41,083 bases of DNA from JANNAT01 sp031384605 (GTDB taxonomy: Bacteria > Pseudomonadota > Alphaproteobacteria > Rhodobacterales > Rhodobacteraceae). The translations under genes were made by a program, and so were the position numbers. Positions 1-7,595 of the stretch are shown here, piece by piece (position 1 is the first letter of the stretch; each line of letters begins with the position of its first letter). The stretch spans positions 1 to 41,083 of the forward strand of contig JANNAT010000028.1 in assembly GCA_031384605.1 (NCBI GenBank). Reading direction: 5' to 3'. The notes under the pieces were generated by a model, which was not told the DNA's origin, searched no databases, and saw nothing but the letters and a program-made list of their open reading frames with translations.

Positions 1-116
1 GTCGGTGAATTCCTTCCCGTTATCGGTCAAGACCGTCCTGATCCGGATTGGGCAGGCCCGTTCCAGATCGCGCAGAAATCGGCGGGCATTGGCGGCAGTC
101 TTGGATTTGAAGACCC
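1..116. repeat. Terminal redundancy (circle-closing overlap)
   Basis: The first 116 bases are identical to bases 40968-41083. Both lie inside the transposase gene of the IS481 element and read in the same direction, so joining the ends restores one continuous element. This is what a circular molecule gives when an assembler leaves an overlap at the cut point. A repeat-induced contig break is the alternative, but the matching target duplication on both sides of the joined element argues for a real circle. Confidence 0.93.
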
Positions 117-613
117 GGATGAACACCCAGCGGGTTGCCCGATCAATCGCCACGAAGAGGTAGCGTCGGGACGTTTCATCAGCCATTTGAGGCAGATACT
201 TCACATCGACATGCAGGTAGCCGGGCTCGTAGGCCTTGTGCTTCGGCGTGGGTCGTTCGCGGTCAGGTCGCGCAGATTGCCAACCCCATGCCGCCGCAGG
301 CAGCGGTCGAGGCCAGAGCGCGACACCTCCGGGTTCAGGAACTCGCGAACCACGGCGAGCAGGTCGTCGATCTACACCAGCAGCGTCTTGCGCAGAACCA
401 CCGCAACCGCCGCCTGCGCCGGGGTCAAGGTCGTTTGAAGCCGGTGCGGTGTGTGGCTGCGGTCATGCACACTGTCACGGTGCTTCCACTTGTAGACCGT
501 CTGCTCCGTCGTGCCGAACCGCTCCGCCAGCACCGATGCAGGCGCGTCGCTTGCCTGGATCGCTGCCCGCACCTTCAGCGTCTCGTCGCCTGCTTGTGAA
601 GATGGATCAGCAT
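1..613 (-). pseudogene. IS481 transposase, decayed N-terminal half
   Basis: Reading leftward from an ATG at 613, the product matches IS481 transposases: an HTH-like region (VLAERFGTTEQTVYKW), then YLHVDVKYLPQMAD and FVAIDRATRWVFIRVFK of the DDE/rve domain. The frame is broken at least three times. It shifts about 25-40 bases after the start (one base appears missing from a GCGACGACGACG-like stretch). A TAG stop lies at 372-374 within LLV-IDDLLAVV. A second shift near 265-285 separates VGNLRDLTAN from PTPKHKAYEPGY. The element is unlikely to make active transposase. The remainder of the gene is at 40581-41083. Confidence 0.88.
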
Positions 614-705
614 ACCCGCACCCCGCTTCGAATGTCCCTCAGAACCGATCTTGCCATGAAAAACGAAGAACGCCGAGGGTCTATGTGATCATCCGGGATG
701 GAACA

Positions 706-711
706 CCTAGA
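706..711. repeat. IS481 target-site duplication, copy B
   Basis: CCTAGA directly follows the ACA end of the insertion sequence at 705. It is identical to 40580-40585. Confidence 0.85.
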
Positions 712-843
712 TAGCAAGTCTTTTTTGCAAAAGGATTATGTCGGAAATTTCAGGCGCAACATGCATTCTGAAAGCCAAATTCCACCAGCATTACGCCAAT
801 CTTTTGGCTGCCTTCCTCAAACAATTCATATGCGATCAAGGCT

Positions 844-2682
844 TTACGATGCCATCCGCCGGAAGGTCTCGTTGCCCGCGACCAGTTCGTCGAAGCTGCC
901 TTCGGCCACCAGCCGGCCGTGATCCATCAGGAAAATCGTGTCGCAGGCGCGCACCGTGGTCAGGCGGTGCGCGATCATGATGATGGTCTTGGCATGGGCC
1001 AGGTTGCGCACCGCGTCCATCACCGCCCGCTCGGTCAGATTGTCCAGCGCGCTTGTCGCCTCATCCAGGATCAGCACCGCCGGATCGTGATAAAGCGCGC
1101 GCGCGATGCCGATGCGCTGACGTTGGCCACCCGACAGGCGCACGCCGCGCTCACCCACCTCGGTGTCATAGCCTTGCGGCAACTCGCGGGTGACGAAATC
1201 ATGCAACTCTGCCAGCCGTGCCGCACGTTCGACCGCGGCCCTGTCGCGCGCCTCTGGCGGCAGGCCAAAGGCGATGTTGGCGGCCACGGTGTCATCGGTC
1301 AGGAATATCTGTTGCGGCACATAGCCGATGGTGTTTTGCCAGGCGCGCAGGGTGTCGGGGCCCAGCGGGATACCATCCACAGTGATGCGCCCGGCCTCGG
1401 GGGTGAGCAGCCCCAGAATGATATCCACCGCCGTGGTTTTGCCCGCCCCGGTGCCACCGACGATGCCCACCGTGGTGTTGGCCTTGATGGACAGCGACAG
1501 CCCCTCCAGCGCGGCGCGGCCAGCGGCGGGATAGCCAAAGCGCAGGTCTTCCAGTGCCAAAACCCGGGCGAAGGGCAGCCGGGCCACGCCGGGGCGCGCA
1601 GCGGCTTCGGGGACGGTGGCTTTGGGATCGGCGGCTTTGGGGGCCGGTGCGCGCAATTCATCATGCAGCTTGGCCAGCACCGGGGCTGCAAAGCGCATCT
1701 GCGTCAGCGCGTGATAGATCTGCTGGATCGCGGGAAATATCTTCAGCACCGCAAAGCCGAACACCCCCAGCGTCGGCAACACATCGCCAAGACGCGCCTC
1801 CTGCACGATCAACAAGCCCAGGATGATCAGCACCAGGCCGCCAAAAGCGATGGCCTCCAGTAAAAAGCGCGGCAACTCGCCGATGGTCTGGCTCATCGTT
1901 GCGGTTTCAACAAAGACGCGTGAGGGGGCTTCATAGCTGCTGCCATAGCGGGCCTCCAACCCCATCAGCTTGATATCCTTGATACCACCGAAGGCTTCCT
2001 GCGCCACCCGGTAACGATCGGCATTGGCCAGCGCCTGGCGCTGGCCCAGCCGGGTCAATCGGTGACGGACAAAAACAAAGATCAACCCATAGGTGCCACC
2101 GATGCCAAGCGCCGCCGACAGCGCCACCCCCGGACTGACCACGATCAAAAACCCGATCAGAAACAAAAGCATTACCGACTGGGCAAGGAGTTTCAGGGTC
2201 GGCAGCAGGGCATAAACCACCACCCGGTCGCATTCCGACAAGATGGCCGCCCCAAGACCGGCGCTGTTACGGCCAAGATGCCAAGCATAGGGCTGGCCAA
2301 GATAATGCGCCAGCAAACGGCGGCTGAAGCTGTAGTTTCGGCCATGACCAAAGCGGATGATCTGGTACTGCCCCACCAGCTTTACCGCCAGCCCGGTCAA
2401 AATGAACGCCAGCACCAGCACGCCCAACAGCAGCAGAAAACCGCGGTCGGTGGTGACCCCGCTTGCGGCATAAAGCGCCGCCAGCATCGCGTTCTGGCGC
2501 ACCACGTCCGGATCAGTTGCCACGGCCAGAAAGGGCAGCACTGCCGCCACGCCGACCAGGTCAATCAGGGCCATCAGAGTAACAAGGCCAAAGAGCATGT
2601 AAAACTGCCGCCGCTCGGCGCGGTCAAGCAGGGCAAAAAGCTGGCGATACGTGGTAAACATTGCGACGGTTTGTCCTGCCAT
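844..2682 (-). CDS. ABC exporter with fused permease and ATPase, PglK/MsbA-like
   Basis: This 612-aa half-transporter has an N-terminal membrane domain (hydrophobic segments at about residues 30-55, 80-105, 155-205 and 270-320) and a C-terminal nucleotide-binding domain. The ATPase motifs are complete: Walker A GGTGAGKTT near 409-417, signature LSGGQRQ near 516, Walker B VLILDE near 536-541, and the H-loop His near 572. Proteins of this architecture export or flip lipid-linked substrates. Among polysaccharide genes and with no Wzx visible on the plasmid, flipping a lipid-linked repeat unit as PglK does is the best guess. It lies 65 bp downstream of the beta-helix gene on the same strand, probably co-transcribed. 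Start uncertain: ATG at 2682 or the in-frame ATG seven codons later. Confidence 0.9.
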   Translation of the reverse strand: MAGQTVAMFTTYRQLFALLDRAERRQFYMLFGLVTLMALIDLVGVAAVLPFLAVATDPDVVRQNAMLAALYAASGVTTDRGFLLLLGVLVLAFILTGLAVKLVGQYQIIRFGHGRNYSFSRRLLAHYLGQPYAWHLGRNSAGLGAAILSECDRVVVYALLPTLKLLAQSVMLLFLIGFLIVVSPGVALSAALGIGGTYGLIFVFVRHRLTRLGQRQALANADRYRVAQEAFGGIKDIKLMGLEARYGSSYEAPSRVFVETATMSQTIGELPRFLLEAIAFGGLVLIILGLLIVQEARLGDVLPTLGVFGFAVLKIFPAIQQIYHALTQMRFAAPVLAKLHDELRAPAPKAADPKATVPEAAARPGVARLPFARVLALEDLRFGYPAAGRAALEGLSLSIKANTTVGIVGGTGAGKTTAVDIILGLLTPEAGRITVDGIPLGPDTLRAWQNTIGYVPQQIFLTDDTVAANIAFGLPPEARDRAAVERAARLAELHDFVTRELPQGYDTEVGERGVRLSGGQRQRIGIARALYHDPAVLILDEATSALDNLTERAVMDAVRNLAHAKTIIMIAHRLTTVRACDTIFLMDHGRLVAEGSFDELVAGNETFRRMAS

Positions 2683-2747
2683 TGCCTTTTAGGGTGGCAT
2701 AGCCGAAACCACCGCCGGGATAAAGCAACCCCTGCGGTGGTGGGCTG

Positions 2748-4247
2748 TCAGCGGAAGGTTCTGATCTTGATCCGCTTGGGGCCGCCGCCGCCGGTGGTCG
2801 TCGTCGTGGTGGTGCCCGTCGTGGTCGTTCCCGTTGTTGTGGTTCCGGTCGTGGTAGTGCCAGTAGTCGTAGTGCCAGTGGTGGTCGTTCCCGTCGCCGT
2901 GGTCCCGATCGCCTCGGCGCTTTGGGTCAGCAGCGTGGCGGTGTTCAGCGTAGTGCCATCGACCTGCGTTTCATAGGCACCACGATCCGGCAGCGCCCCG
3001 CCGGGGCGTTTTTGACCCATCACATCCTTCAGCGGTGCCACCGTGGCATCCGCAGTGTCGATATAGCCGCTTGATGCCTTGGGCCGGTAATCAAAGGCTG
3101 CGGGATTCTGGAACTTCAGCGACGGCGTGCCGATGACGGAATTGTTGCGAAATTCGACCCGGTTCTCCGCACTCGCCCCGCCCTCCATGCTCATGGCAAG
3201 GTTGTTGGCGATCAGCACGTCGGTTGGAGGTGTGCCATCCTTTCTTGAGTAGACGGCTATAAATGGGCGAAGGTCGGTTGAGCCGCGGTTATTTACAACC
3301 GTGTTGTTGATAATCTGTGCGCCCCGCGCCCCATAAACGGAGATGCCATGCGAATGCGTGGTGGAGACCAGATTGTTTACAATTGTCAGATTGTCATAGG
3401 GGCCGTCAAAAAGACCAATCCCTTGAAGCGTGCAGCGCAAGGGATGATCCGCTGCTCCCGTCCATTCGACAATCACATTGCTGTCCAACACAAGACCTGT
3501 AACAGTCCATGTCGCTCCAGAGAAGGATTGAAAGCCATCGTCATGGTTGTCATCAGTGACGACGCAGTTGGAAACCCGGTTGCCGCGCACGGTGCTTCGA
3601 ATGAAAGCGCGCATTCCATCGCCATTAAAGCCATTGATGACATTATTGATGATTTGAGAATCATCACCGACCATGATGCCATGATAGATGCCCGTCAGCC
3701 GACTGCGGGTGACAAGACTGCGCGTGCCCTGCAGCATGACACCGCTGAACTTGCGCGCATTCCATTTCGCGGCGTCCCATTGCATGAACTCATTTGCGCC
3801 CACTTCACTGCGAATATCGAGGCCGTCAACCGTGATATCCGAGACTGTGGTGTAAGCACGAACCAGATAAGCCGAACTGATCGCCGGATCGCGTGGCCAA
3901 ACCGAAAGGTTCTTCAGGATCAGTTTGCGCGTGGTCTGCGCCAGCAGGATGCTGTCAAACTGTGCTGCCTTGGCGTTCTGTGACATGATTGTTAGCGGAA
4001 CATCGAAAGCAGCATTGGCGCTGATTGTCACAGCGCCATAAGCGCCGTCCTTCAAAAGCAGCGTGTCACCGCCCTTGACCTTGCCCGAGGCAAAGGCCGC
4101 CTCGACCGAGGCGAACGGCAGGGCGTCGGTGCCCACGGGCGTGCCTGCAATCGTGGTTCCGAGCGGGGCGACGTAATAGGTTTCACTTTGGGCGGATACG
4201 CTGGACATGGCGAACAGCCCCAGAAGCACAGTGACTACTTTCAGCAT
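2748..4247 (-). CDS. Secreted right-handed beta-helix protein with Thr/Gly repeat tail
   Basis: This 499-aa protein starts with a signal peptide (MLKVVTVLLGLFAMSSVSA, cleavage likely before Q20). A long parallel beta-helix follows, with recurrent Asn-rich turns such as SQIINNVINGFNGDG, LTIVNNLVS, AQIINNTVVNN and VLIANNLAM. This fold is typical of polysaccharide lyases, epimerases and surface polysaccharide-binding proteins. Residues about 449-485 are a low-complexity TTTTG repeat, and the last 14 residues (GGGGPKRIKIRTFR) form a basic tail. It has no VPLPA-type signal, so anchoring or secretion by the tail is unexplained. Its place beside the exporter and among EPS genes suggests modification or binding of the exopolysaccharide. 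The enzymatic activity cannot be assigned. Confidence 0.85.
   Translation of the reverse strand: MLKVVTVLLGLFAMSSVSAQSETYYVAPLGTTIAGTPVGTDALPFASVEAAFASGKVKGGDTLLLKDGAYGAVTISANAAFDVPLTIMSQNAKAAQFDSILLAQTTRKLILKNLSVWPRDPAISSAYLVRAYTTVSDITVDGLDIRSEVGANEFMQWDAAKWNARKFSGVMLQGTRSLVTRSRLTGIYHGIMVGDDSQIINNVINGFNGDGMRAFIRSTVRGNRVSNCVVTDDNHDDGFQSFSGATWTVTGLVLDSNVIVEWTGAADHPLRCTLQGIGLFDGPYDNLTIVNNLVSTTHSHGISVYGARGAQIINNTVVNNRGSTDLRPFIAVYSRKDGTPPTDVLIANNLAMSMEGGASAENRVEFRNNSVIGTPSLKFQNPAAFDYRPKASSGYIDTADATVAPLKDVMGQKRPGGALPDRGAYETQVDGTTLNTATLLTQSAEAIGTTATGTTTTGTTTTGTTTTGTTTTGTTTTGTTTTTTTGGGGPKRIKIRTFR
2793..2903. repeat. 15-bp tandem repeat encoding TTTTG units
   Basis: About six imperfect 15-bp units (seen on the plus strand as variations of GTGGTCGTTCCCGTC) encode Thr-Thr-Thr-Thr-Gly, followed by a seven-Thr run and four Gly. 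Third codon positions vary between units, so the amino-acid repeat is kept while the DNA diverges. This points to selection on the linker and an older expansion. Confidence 0.85.
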
Positions 4248-4345
4248 GGTGAACCCCGTATTTTCCCAGCATTAAAACACTTTGATTGTCAGTTAGCGCC
4301 CAAATGTGGCGAGGGTACGATCAAAGCGGGGCAATCCTGCGGCCC

Positions 4346-4552
4346 CTATACCACCCGCGGGCGCAGCTTCACCAGGCGTATTGCCACTAAAAACACCGTC
4401 AGCGCCAGCGGCCACATAGTGCAGGCAAGGATTCCAATCGCGTTCATCAGCGGACTGCGCCGACCGGTGCGCACCTGCTCGCGCCAGGTCATGGTAAGCG
4501 CCACGGCTGTGATAAGACTGTAGACGACCACGACCAGTTGCCAAACGTCCAT
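4346..4552 (-). CDS. Small two-helix membrane protein, unknown function
   Basis: A 68-aa ORF with two hydrophobic segments (QLVVVVYSLITAVALTMTW and IGILACTMWPLALTVFLVAI) joined by a basic loop (REQVRTGRRS). The start at 4552 is chosen because GGAGG lies nine bases upstream; a longer reading frame to 4615 has no such site. It lies about 100 bp upstream of the beta-helix gene on the same strand, so it may be the first gene of that transcript. I do not recognise the family. It could be an accessory subunit for the exporter two genes downstream. Confidence 0.6.
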   Translation of the reverse strand: MDVWQLVVVVYSLITAVALTMTWREQVRTGRRSPLMNAIGILACTMWPLALTVFLVAIRLVKLRPRVV

Positions 4553-4620
4553 TGCACAATGCCTCCACCTAATTGATGTTTTTGTACTATCCCTTGCCAC
4601 GCCCTGCACTGACACACATT

Positions 4621-4645
4621 AAACTGGCACTCACAAAACTGGCAC
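4621..4645. repeat. Direct repeats AAACTGGCAC upstream of the small membrane-protein gene
   Basis: AAACTGGCAC occurs at 4621-4630 and 4636-4645 (15-bp period), with a looser copy (TTGGCACAAAC) near 4692. They sit 70-150 bp upstream of the minus-strand start at 4552, where a regulator could bind. The stretch 4553-4832 contains no convincing gene. Confidence 0.35.
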
Positions 4646-4832
4646 AAACTTATCGGGTTTTCGCAGCAGCACTGTTCTCAATACGCGTGCAGCTTGGCAC
4701 AAACCGCCAAAAACACAATCGTTAGCTGCACCTTGCCGCCACAAGATGTACTGGATTGCGCCGCACAGCTTATAAAACAGGCACTTTGACGCCCCCGTGC
4801 GGTTGCCTTGCACGCGGATCACGGGGTTGCCG

Positions 4833-5459
4833 TCAAGGATCGCCCTGCTCTGGGGATGAGCGGTCCAACAGCGCCTGGCCCGCTGCCTTTAACGCGCCGC
4901 CCGCGTGCAGATAATGATAAAGCGTTGACGGCCGGACGCCGCCAAGTTCTGCACAGATATCGGGGATCGAGCGCGCGCTGTCGGCCATCAGATGCCGGGC
5001 ATAGCGCAATTTGTCTGCGGTCATGATGCGCGGGCGGCCCCCTTTGCGGCCTCTGGCGCGGGCGGCAGCCAGGCCTTCGTGCACGCGCTGGCGGATGATG
5101 TTGCGCTCCATCTCGGCAAAGGCCGCCTGAATTTGCAAGAACGCCCGGCCCGCAGGGGTTGTGCTGTCCATCGGGGCGTTCAGGGCGCGGAACCCGATGT
5201 CGCGACCGGCCAGCTGGTCGATCAGCGCGATCAGTTCGGCCGCAAGCCGCCCCAGACGGTCAAGATCCAGCACCACCAGCACATCGCCCCGGCGCAGAAA
5301 ATCAAGGCAGGCCACCAGCCCCGGCCGATCGGCACGCGCCCCCGAGGCGCGATCCTCGAAGATGCGTTCGCACCCGATCTGGTTCAGCGCATCCAGCTGC
5401 CGGTCCAGCACCTGCGCGCCCTCGGCGGTAGATATCCGTGCATAGCCAATCAACGCCAT
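4833..5459 (-). CDS. Serine recombinase, plasmid resolvase type
   Basis: A 208-aa protein of the resolvase/invertase family. The catalytic motif GYARIST gives the nucleophile Ser10. The core continues with LDALNQIGCERIFEDRASGARADRPGL and VLVVLDLDRLGR, and a long helix (AFLQIQAAFAEMERNIIRQR) leads to a C-terminal helix-turn-helix (SIPDICAELGGVRPSTLYHYL). Start chosen at 5459, where the conserved MALIGYARIS begins behind a G-rich ribosome-binding region; an upstream start would add 30 atypical residues. Next to rep, par and toxin-antitoxin genes, its likely job is resolving plasmid dimers at a nearby res site. DNA inversion is the alternative. Confidence 0.92.
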   Translation of the reverse strand: MALIGYARISTAEGAQVLDRQLDALNQIGCERIFEDRASGARADRPGLVACLDFLRRGDVLVVLDLDRLGRLAAELIALIDQLAGRDIGFRALNAPMDSTTPAGRAFLQIQAAFAEMERNIIRQRVHEGLAAARARGRKGGRPRIMTADKLRYARHLMADSARSIPDICAELGGVRPSTLYHYLHAGGALKAAGQALLDRSSPEQGDP

Positions 5460-5537
5460 GATGCCCTGCCCCCCTTTGACGCGCGGCCTTACCTTACAGG
5501 CGTTGCCGGAACCTGCGATAAACCTACCTTGCCAGAA

Positions 5538-5642
5538 GGTTGTCGGCAATTGATTACTATGGGGTTGTCGTGATCGCTGCCAAAAAGAAACCGCCCTGCC
5601 GACCGCAAGACGGCCCCTTCACGACAACCATGTGTTTGTCGT
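5538..5642. promoter_or_regulatory. Candidate res site of the serine resolvase
   Basis: Four copies of a TTGTCG core lie in the 180 bp upstream of the resolvase start. GGTTGTCG occurs at 5538-5545 and 5563-5570. Its exact complement lies at 5619-5629 (TCACGACAACC, the reverse complement of 5563-5573). A final TTGTCGT is at 5636-5642. The last two form an inverted pair, ACGACAA-8-TTGTCGT. Arrays of inverted half-sites beside the gene are how resolvase sites are built. Assignment is inference. Confidence 0.5.
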
Positions 5643-5717
5643 AAGGGCGGCGGTGCCTGTCTATGTCGGGCATGCGCGCCAGCCTGACATTGGCGCGCAG
5701 ACCGTGAGGCACGTACG

Positions 5718-5741
5718 GCCCACAAATGTTGTTTTGTGGGC
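5718..5741. promoter_or_regulatory. Inverted repeat upstream of parD, likely autoregulatory operator
   Basis: GCCCACAAA at 5718-5726 and TTTGTGGGC at 5733-5741 form a perfect 9-bp inverted repeat with a 6-base centre, ending 22 bp before the antitoxin start. Ribbon-helix-helix antitoxins of the ParD type repress their own promoter at such sites. Confidence 0.55.
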
Positions 5742-5763
5742 TGCGCTGTGCTACGTCTCGGGC

Positions 5764-6030
5764 ATGCCCAGACTCTCAATCGACATCACAGCCGAAGACC
5801 ACCAAAAGCTGAAGGCCATCGCGGCACTGAAAGGCGAGAGCATCAAGGAGTATGTGCTGAAGCGCACCCTTGGCGATGCCCCTGCCCTTGACGGCATGCG
5901 TGAGGACGAGGCTGTCGCCGCTTTGGCCGATTTCTTGAAGCCCAGGATCGAGCAAGCACGGCTTGGCGCGTTTTCCACGAAGTCGATGACGGACATTCGG
6001 CGTGAAGCCCACAAACAGGCCGGGCTATAG
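5764..6030 (+). CDS. parD: ParD-like antitoxin (ribbon-helix-helix)
   Basis: An 88-aa protein with an N-terminal ribbon-helix-helix pattern: the strand PRLSIDIT followed by helices EDHQKLKAIAALKG and SIKEYVLKRTL. The charged, flexible C-terminal half would bind the toxin (MTDIRREAHKQAGL). It precedes a ParE-like gene by 8 bp on the same strand, the standard antitoxin-first order of type II modules. It neutralises the toxin and represses the operon, probably through the inverted repeat at 5718-5741. Start chosen at ATG 5764, where the conserved strand begins; an upstream extension to 5632 would run through the operator. Confidence 0.85.
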   Translation: MPRLSIDITAEDHQKLKAIAALKGESIKEYVLKRTLGDAPALDGMREDEAVAALADFLKPRIEQARLGAFSTKSMTDIRREAHKQAGL

Positions 6031-6038
6031 CCGTTCCC

Positions 6039-6338
6039 ATGCGGTCCTATGACCTTACGCGCGCGGCTGAAACGGATTTGCGCGACATCTGGCACTACAC
6101 TTACAAAACCTGGGGCATTGAGCAGGCGGATACGTATTTCGACCAGATCGCAGCCTGTTGCGACGCTGTAGGTGACAGGCGGGCAAGATCGAAGGCGCTG
6201 GAGGGATTGCAGGACGGTGTCCACATCCACCGCTGCGAACACCACTTCATCGTTTGGCTGGCTGGAGCCCGCCCCATCATCATAGCCATCCTGCATGAGC
6301 GGATGGACTTCATGCGGCGGCTGACAGGCCGGTTGTAG
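6039..6338 (+). CDS. parE: ParE/RelE-family toxin
   Basis: A 99-aa protein with the ParE pattern: YDLTRAAETDLRDIWHYTYKTWG at the N-terminus, then ADTYFDQIAACCDAV, a GVHIHRCEHHFIVWL strand pair and the terminal ILHERMDFMRRL. ParE toxins inhibit DNA gyrase; close relatives act on ribosomes, so the target is inferred. Paired with the antitoxin gene 8 bp upstream, it forms a post-segregational killing module that keeps the plasmid in the population, beside rep and par genes. Confidence 0.87.
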   Translation: MRSYDLTRAAETDLRDIWHYTYKTWGIEQADTYFDQIAACCDAVGDRRARSKALEGLQDGVHIHRCEHHFIVWLAGARPIIIAILHERMDFMRRLTGRL

Positions 6339-6419
6339 CCTTAACTGCGCCGCAGCAGACCCCACGACCTGGCTGTCTTGGACCGCATCCGATCTGAATG
6401 AGAGGGAATGCGCGCGCGC

Positions 6420-7595
6420 CTAACCGCGCTTTTTCAGCCAGCCCAGAAACGCCGCGTCCGGGCTGCGCAGGGGGGGGCAGCCCGACTGGTGCCAGACCGC
6501 GCGCCAATCGCTTTCCAGCGCATAGATGTCCCAGCCGGGCATGCGCACGCGTGCCGTCTCCAGCGTGATGGCTTTCAGCACCGGGCCGCGCGCCGCAAAA
6601 CCCGCCGCGGCTACCACCACATCGCGGCGACTGACGCGCAGGATATCGCCCGGCTCTTCGGCAAGGCTGTAATCGGGCAGATGATCTTCGGCCACCATGT
6701 CGCGGATCATCCGGCGGAACACCCGCAGCGGGCTGGCCGAGCCGGACTTGTGCGCCAGCACCGGGATCGAGATGTGCCAGTCGGGTTGGCGGCCACAATG
6801 TTTGCGCGCCAACTCGTACACCCGCCGCTCCAGCGGTTTGCGCAAGCGAAAGTAATCGCGGCTGAGCGTGAGGACCGATTTCGCCAGCACCGCGCGATAA
6901 AGCCAGTCCGACAGCGTCACCGACACCTGCACCATGCGCCCGCCGCCCTTCGTCCCGGCCCCCTTACTCCCGCCCCGGCCGCCCGGTGTGGTGGCCCGCA
7001 GGATCTGCCAGCCCTCGATCAGCCCGAACCCCGTCGTCACCTCATGCCCGCCTGTGACAAGATTGGTGGTGATCCGGGTGCCGGCCAGCCGCTCAAACGC
7101 CTCGCGCAGACGGGCATAGCCGCCGCCGCTGGTTTCGCGGTTGGTGGCCAGCATCAGATCATGCGCGGTCAGCCGCAACTCACGCCCGACGGGACGGCCT
7201 GCATTGACCGCCGCCATCAACTGACTGATGCAATAGATCAGGATGTCTTTGTCAAACAACGTGGCCAGCCCGCGCACCGACGGCACCACAGTGATCTGCA
7301 CCCCGTTGTGGGCATAGTCCAGAATGCGCCGGTCGGGGCGCGTGGCCAGCGAGAACAACGGATGCTCCATCGAGGCCATGTCATCCTTGGGCAGCGCATC
7401 AAGAATATCGCAGATGAAAAAATCACCGCCATGCCGGTCAGGGGCCAACCCGCCCTGCCGCGCAACACCTTGGCCTTTGCGCGGCTGATCCAGCTGAGTC
7501 TTGTCGATCTGATCTTGGCCAAAGGGCCCGCGCGGGCCTGCTGCCAAACGCTGTCGTGCTGTCACTGCCCCCGTCACTGCCCCCGTCACTGCCAT
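6420..7595 (-). CDS. repA: Plasmid replication initiator RepA (RPA family)
   Basis: A 391-aa initiator with the RPA-family hallmarks: DRHGGDFFICDILDALPKDDMASMEHPLFSL, then a VVPSVRGLATLFDKDILIYCISQLM helix pair, a winged-helix region (LREAFERLAGTRITTNL), and a second one (RDYFRLRKPLERRVYELARKHCG). These proteins bind origin repeats and start replication of RepA-type plasmids in Rhodobacteraceae. It is divergent from parA, with a 423-bp AT-rich gap between. The first 60 residues are poorly conserved and begin with a VTGA repeat, so the true start could be further in. A Gly-rich insert (GGRGGSKGAGTKGGG) lies in the middle. Confidence 0.93.
   Translation of the reverse strand: MAVTGAVTGAVTARQRLAAGPRGPFGQDQIDKTQLDQPRKGQGVARQGGLAPDRHGGDFFICDILDALPKDDMASMEHPLFSLATRPDRRILDYAHNGVQITVVPSVRGLATLFDKDILIYCISQLMAAVNAGRPVGRELRLTAHDLMLATNRETSGGGYARLREAFERLAGTRITTNLVTGGHEVTTGFGLIEGWQILRATTPGGRGGSKGAGTKGGGRMVQVSVTLSDWLYRAVLAKSVLTLSRDYFRLRKPLERRVYELARKHCGRQPDWHISIPVLAHKSGSASPLRVFRRMIRDMVAEDHLPDYSLAEEPGDILRVSRRDVVVAAAGFAARGPVLKAITLETARVRMPGWDIYALESDWRAVWHQSGCPPLRSPDAAFLGWLKKRG
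7561..7593. repeat. 12-bp tandem repeat at the 5' end of repA
   Basis: GTCACTGCCCCC occurs twice and a third time as GTCACTGCC, in direct tandem. If the start at 7595 is right it encodes AVTGAVTGAVT. It could equally be non-coding iterons or a control element just before the true start. Confidence 0.6.

Larger units (their letters stand above)
1..705 (-). mobile_element. IS481-family insertion sequence, portion after the origin cut
   Basis: This is the transposase 5' half and the second terminal inverted repeat, ending at 705 with GGAACA. It is flanked at 706-711 by CCTAGA, the same six bases found at 40580-40585. The element sits between the methyltransferase gene starting at 40536 and the ABC exporter gene ending at 844, so it disrupts no recognisable gene. 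Confidence 0.9.

Noticed and set aside
4631..4822. 63-codon minus-strand frame before the small membrane protein
   Set aside because: No ribosome site, irregular composition, no similarity seen; probably intergenic.
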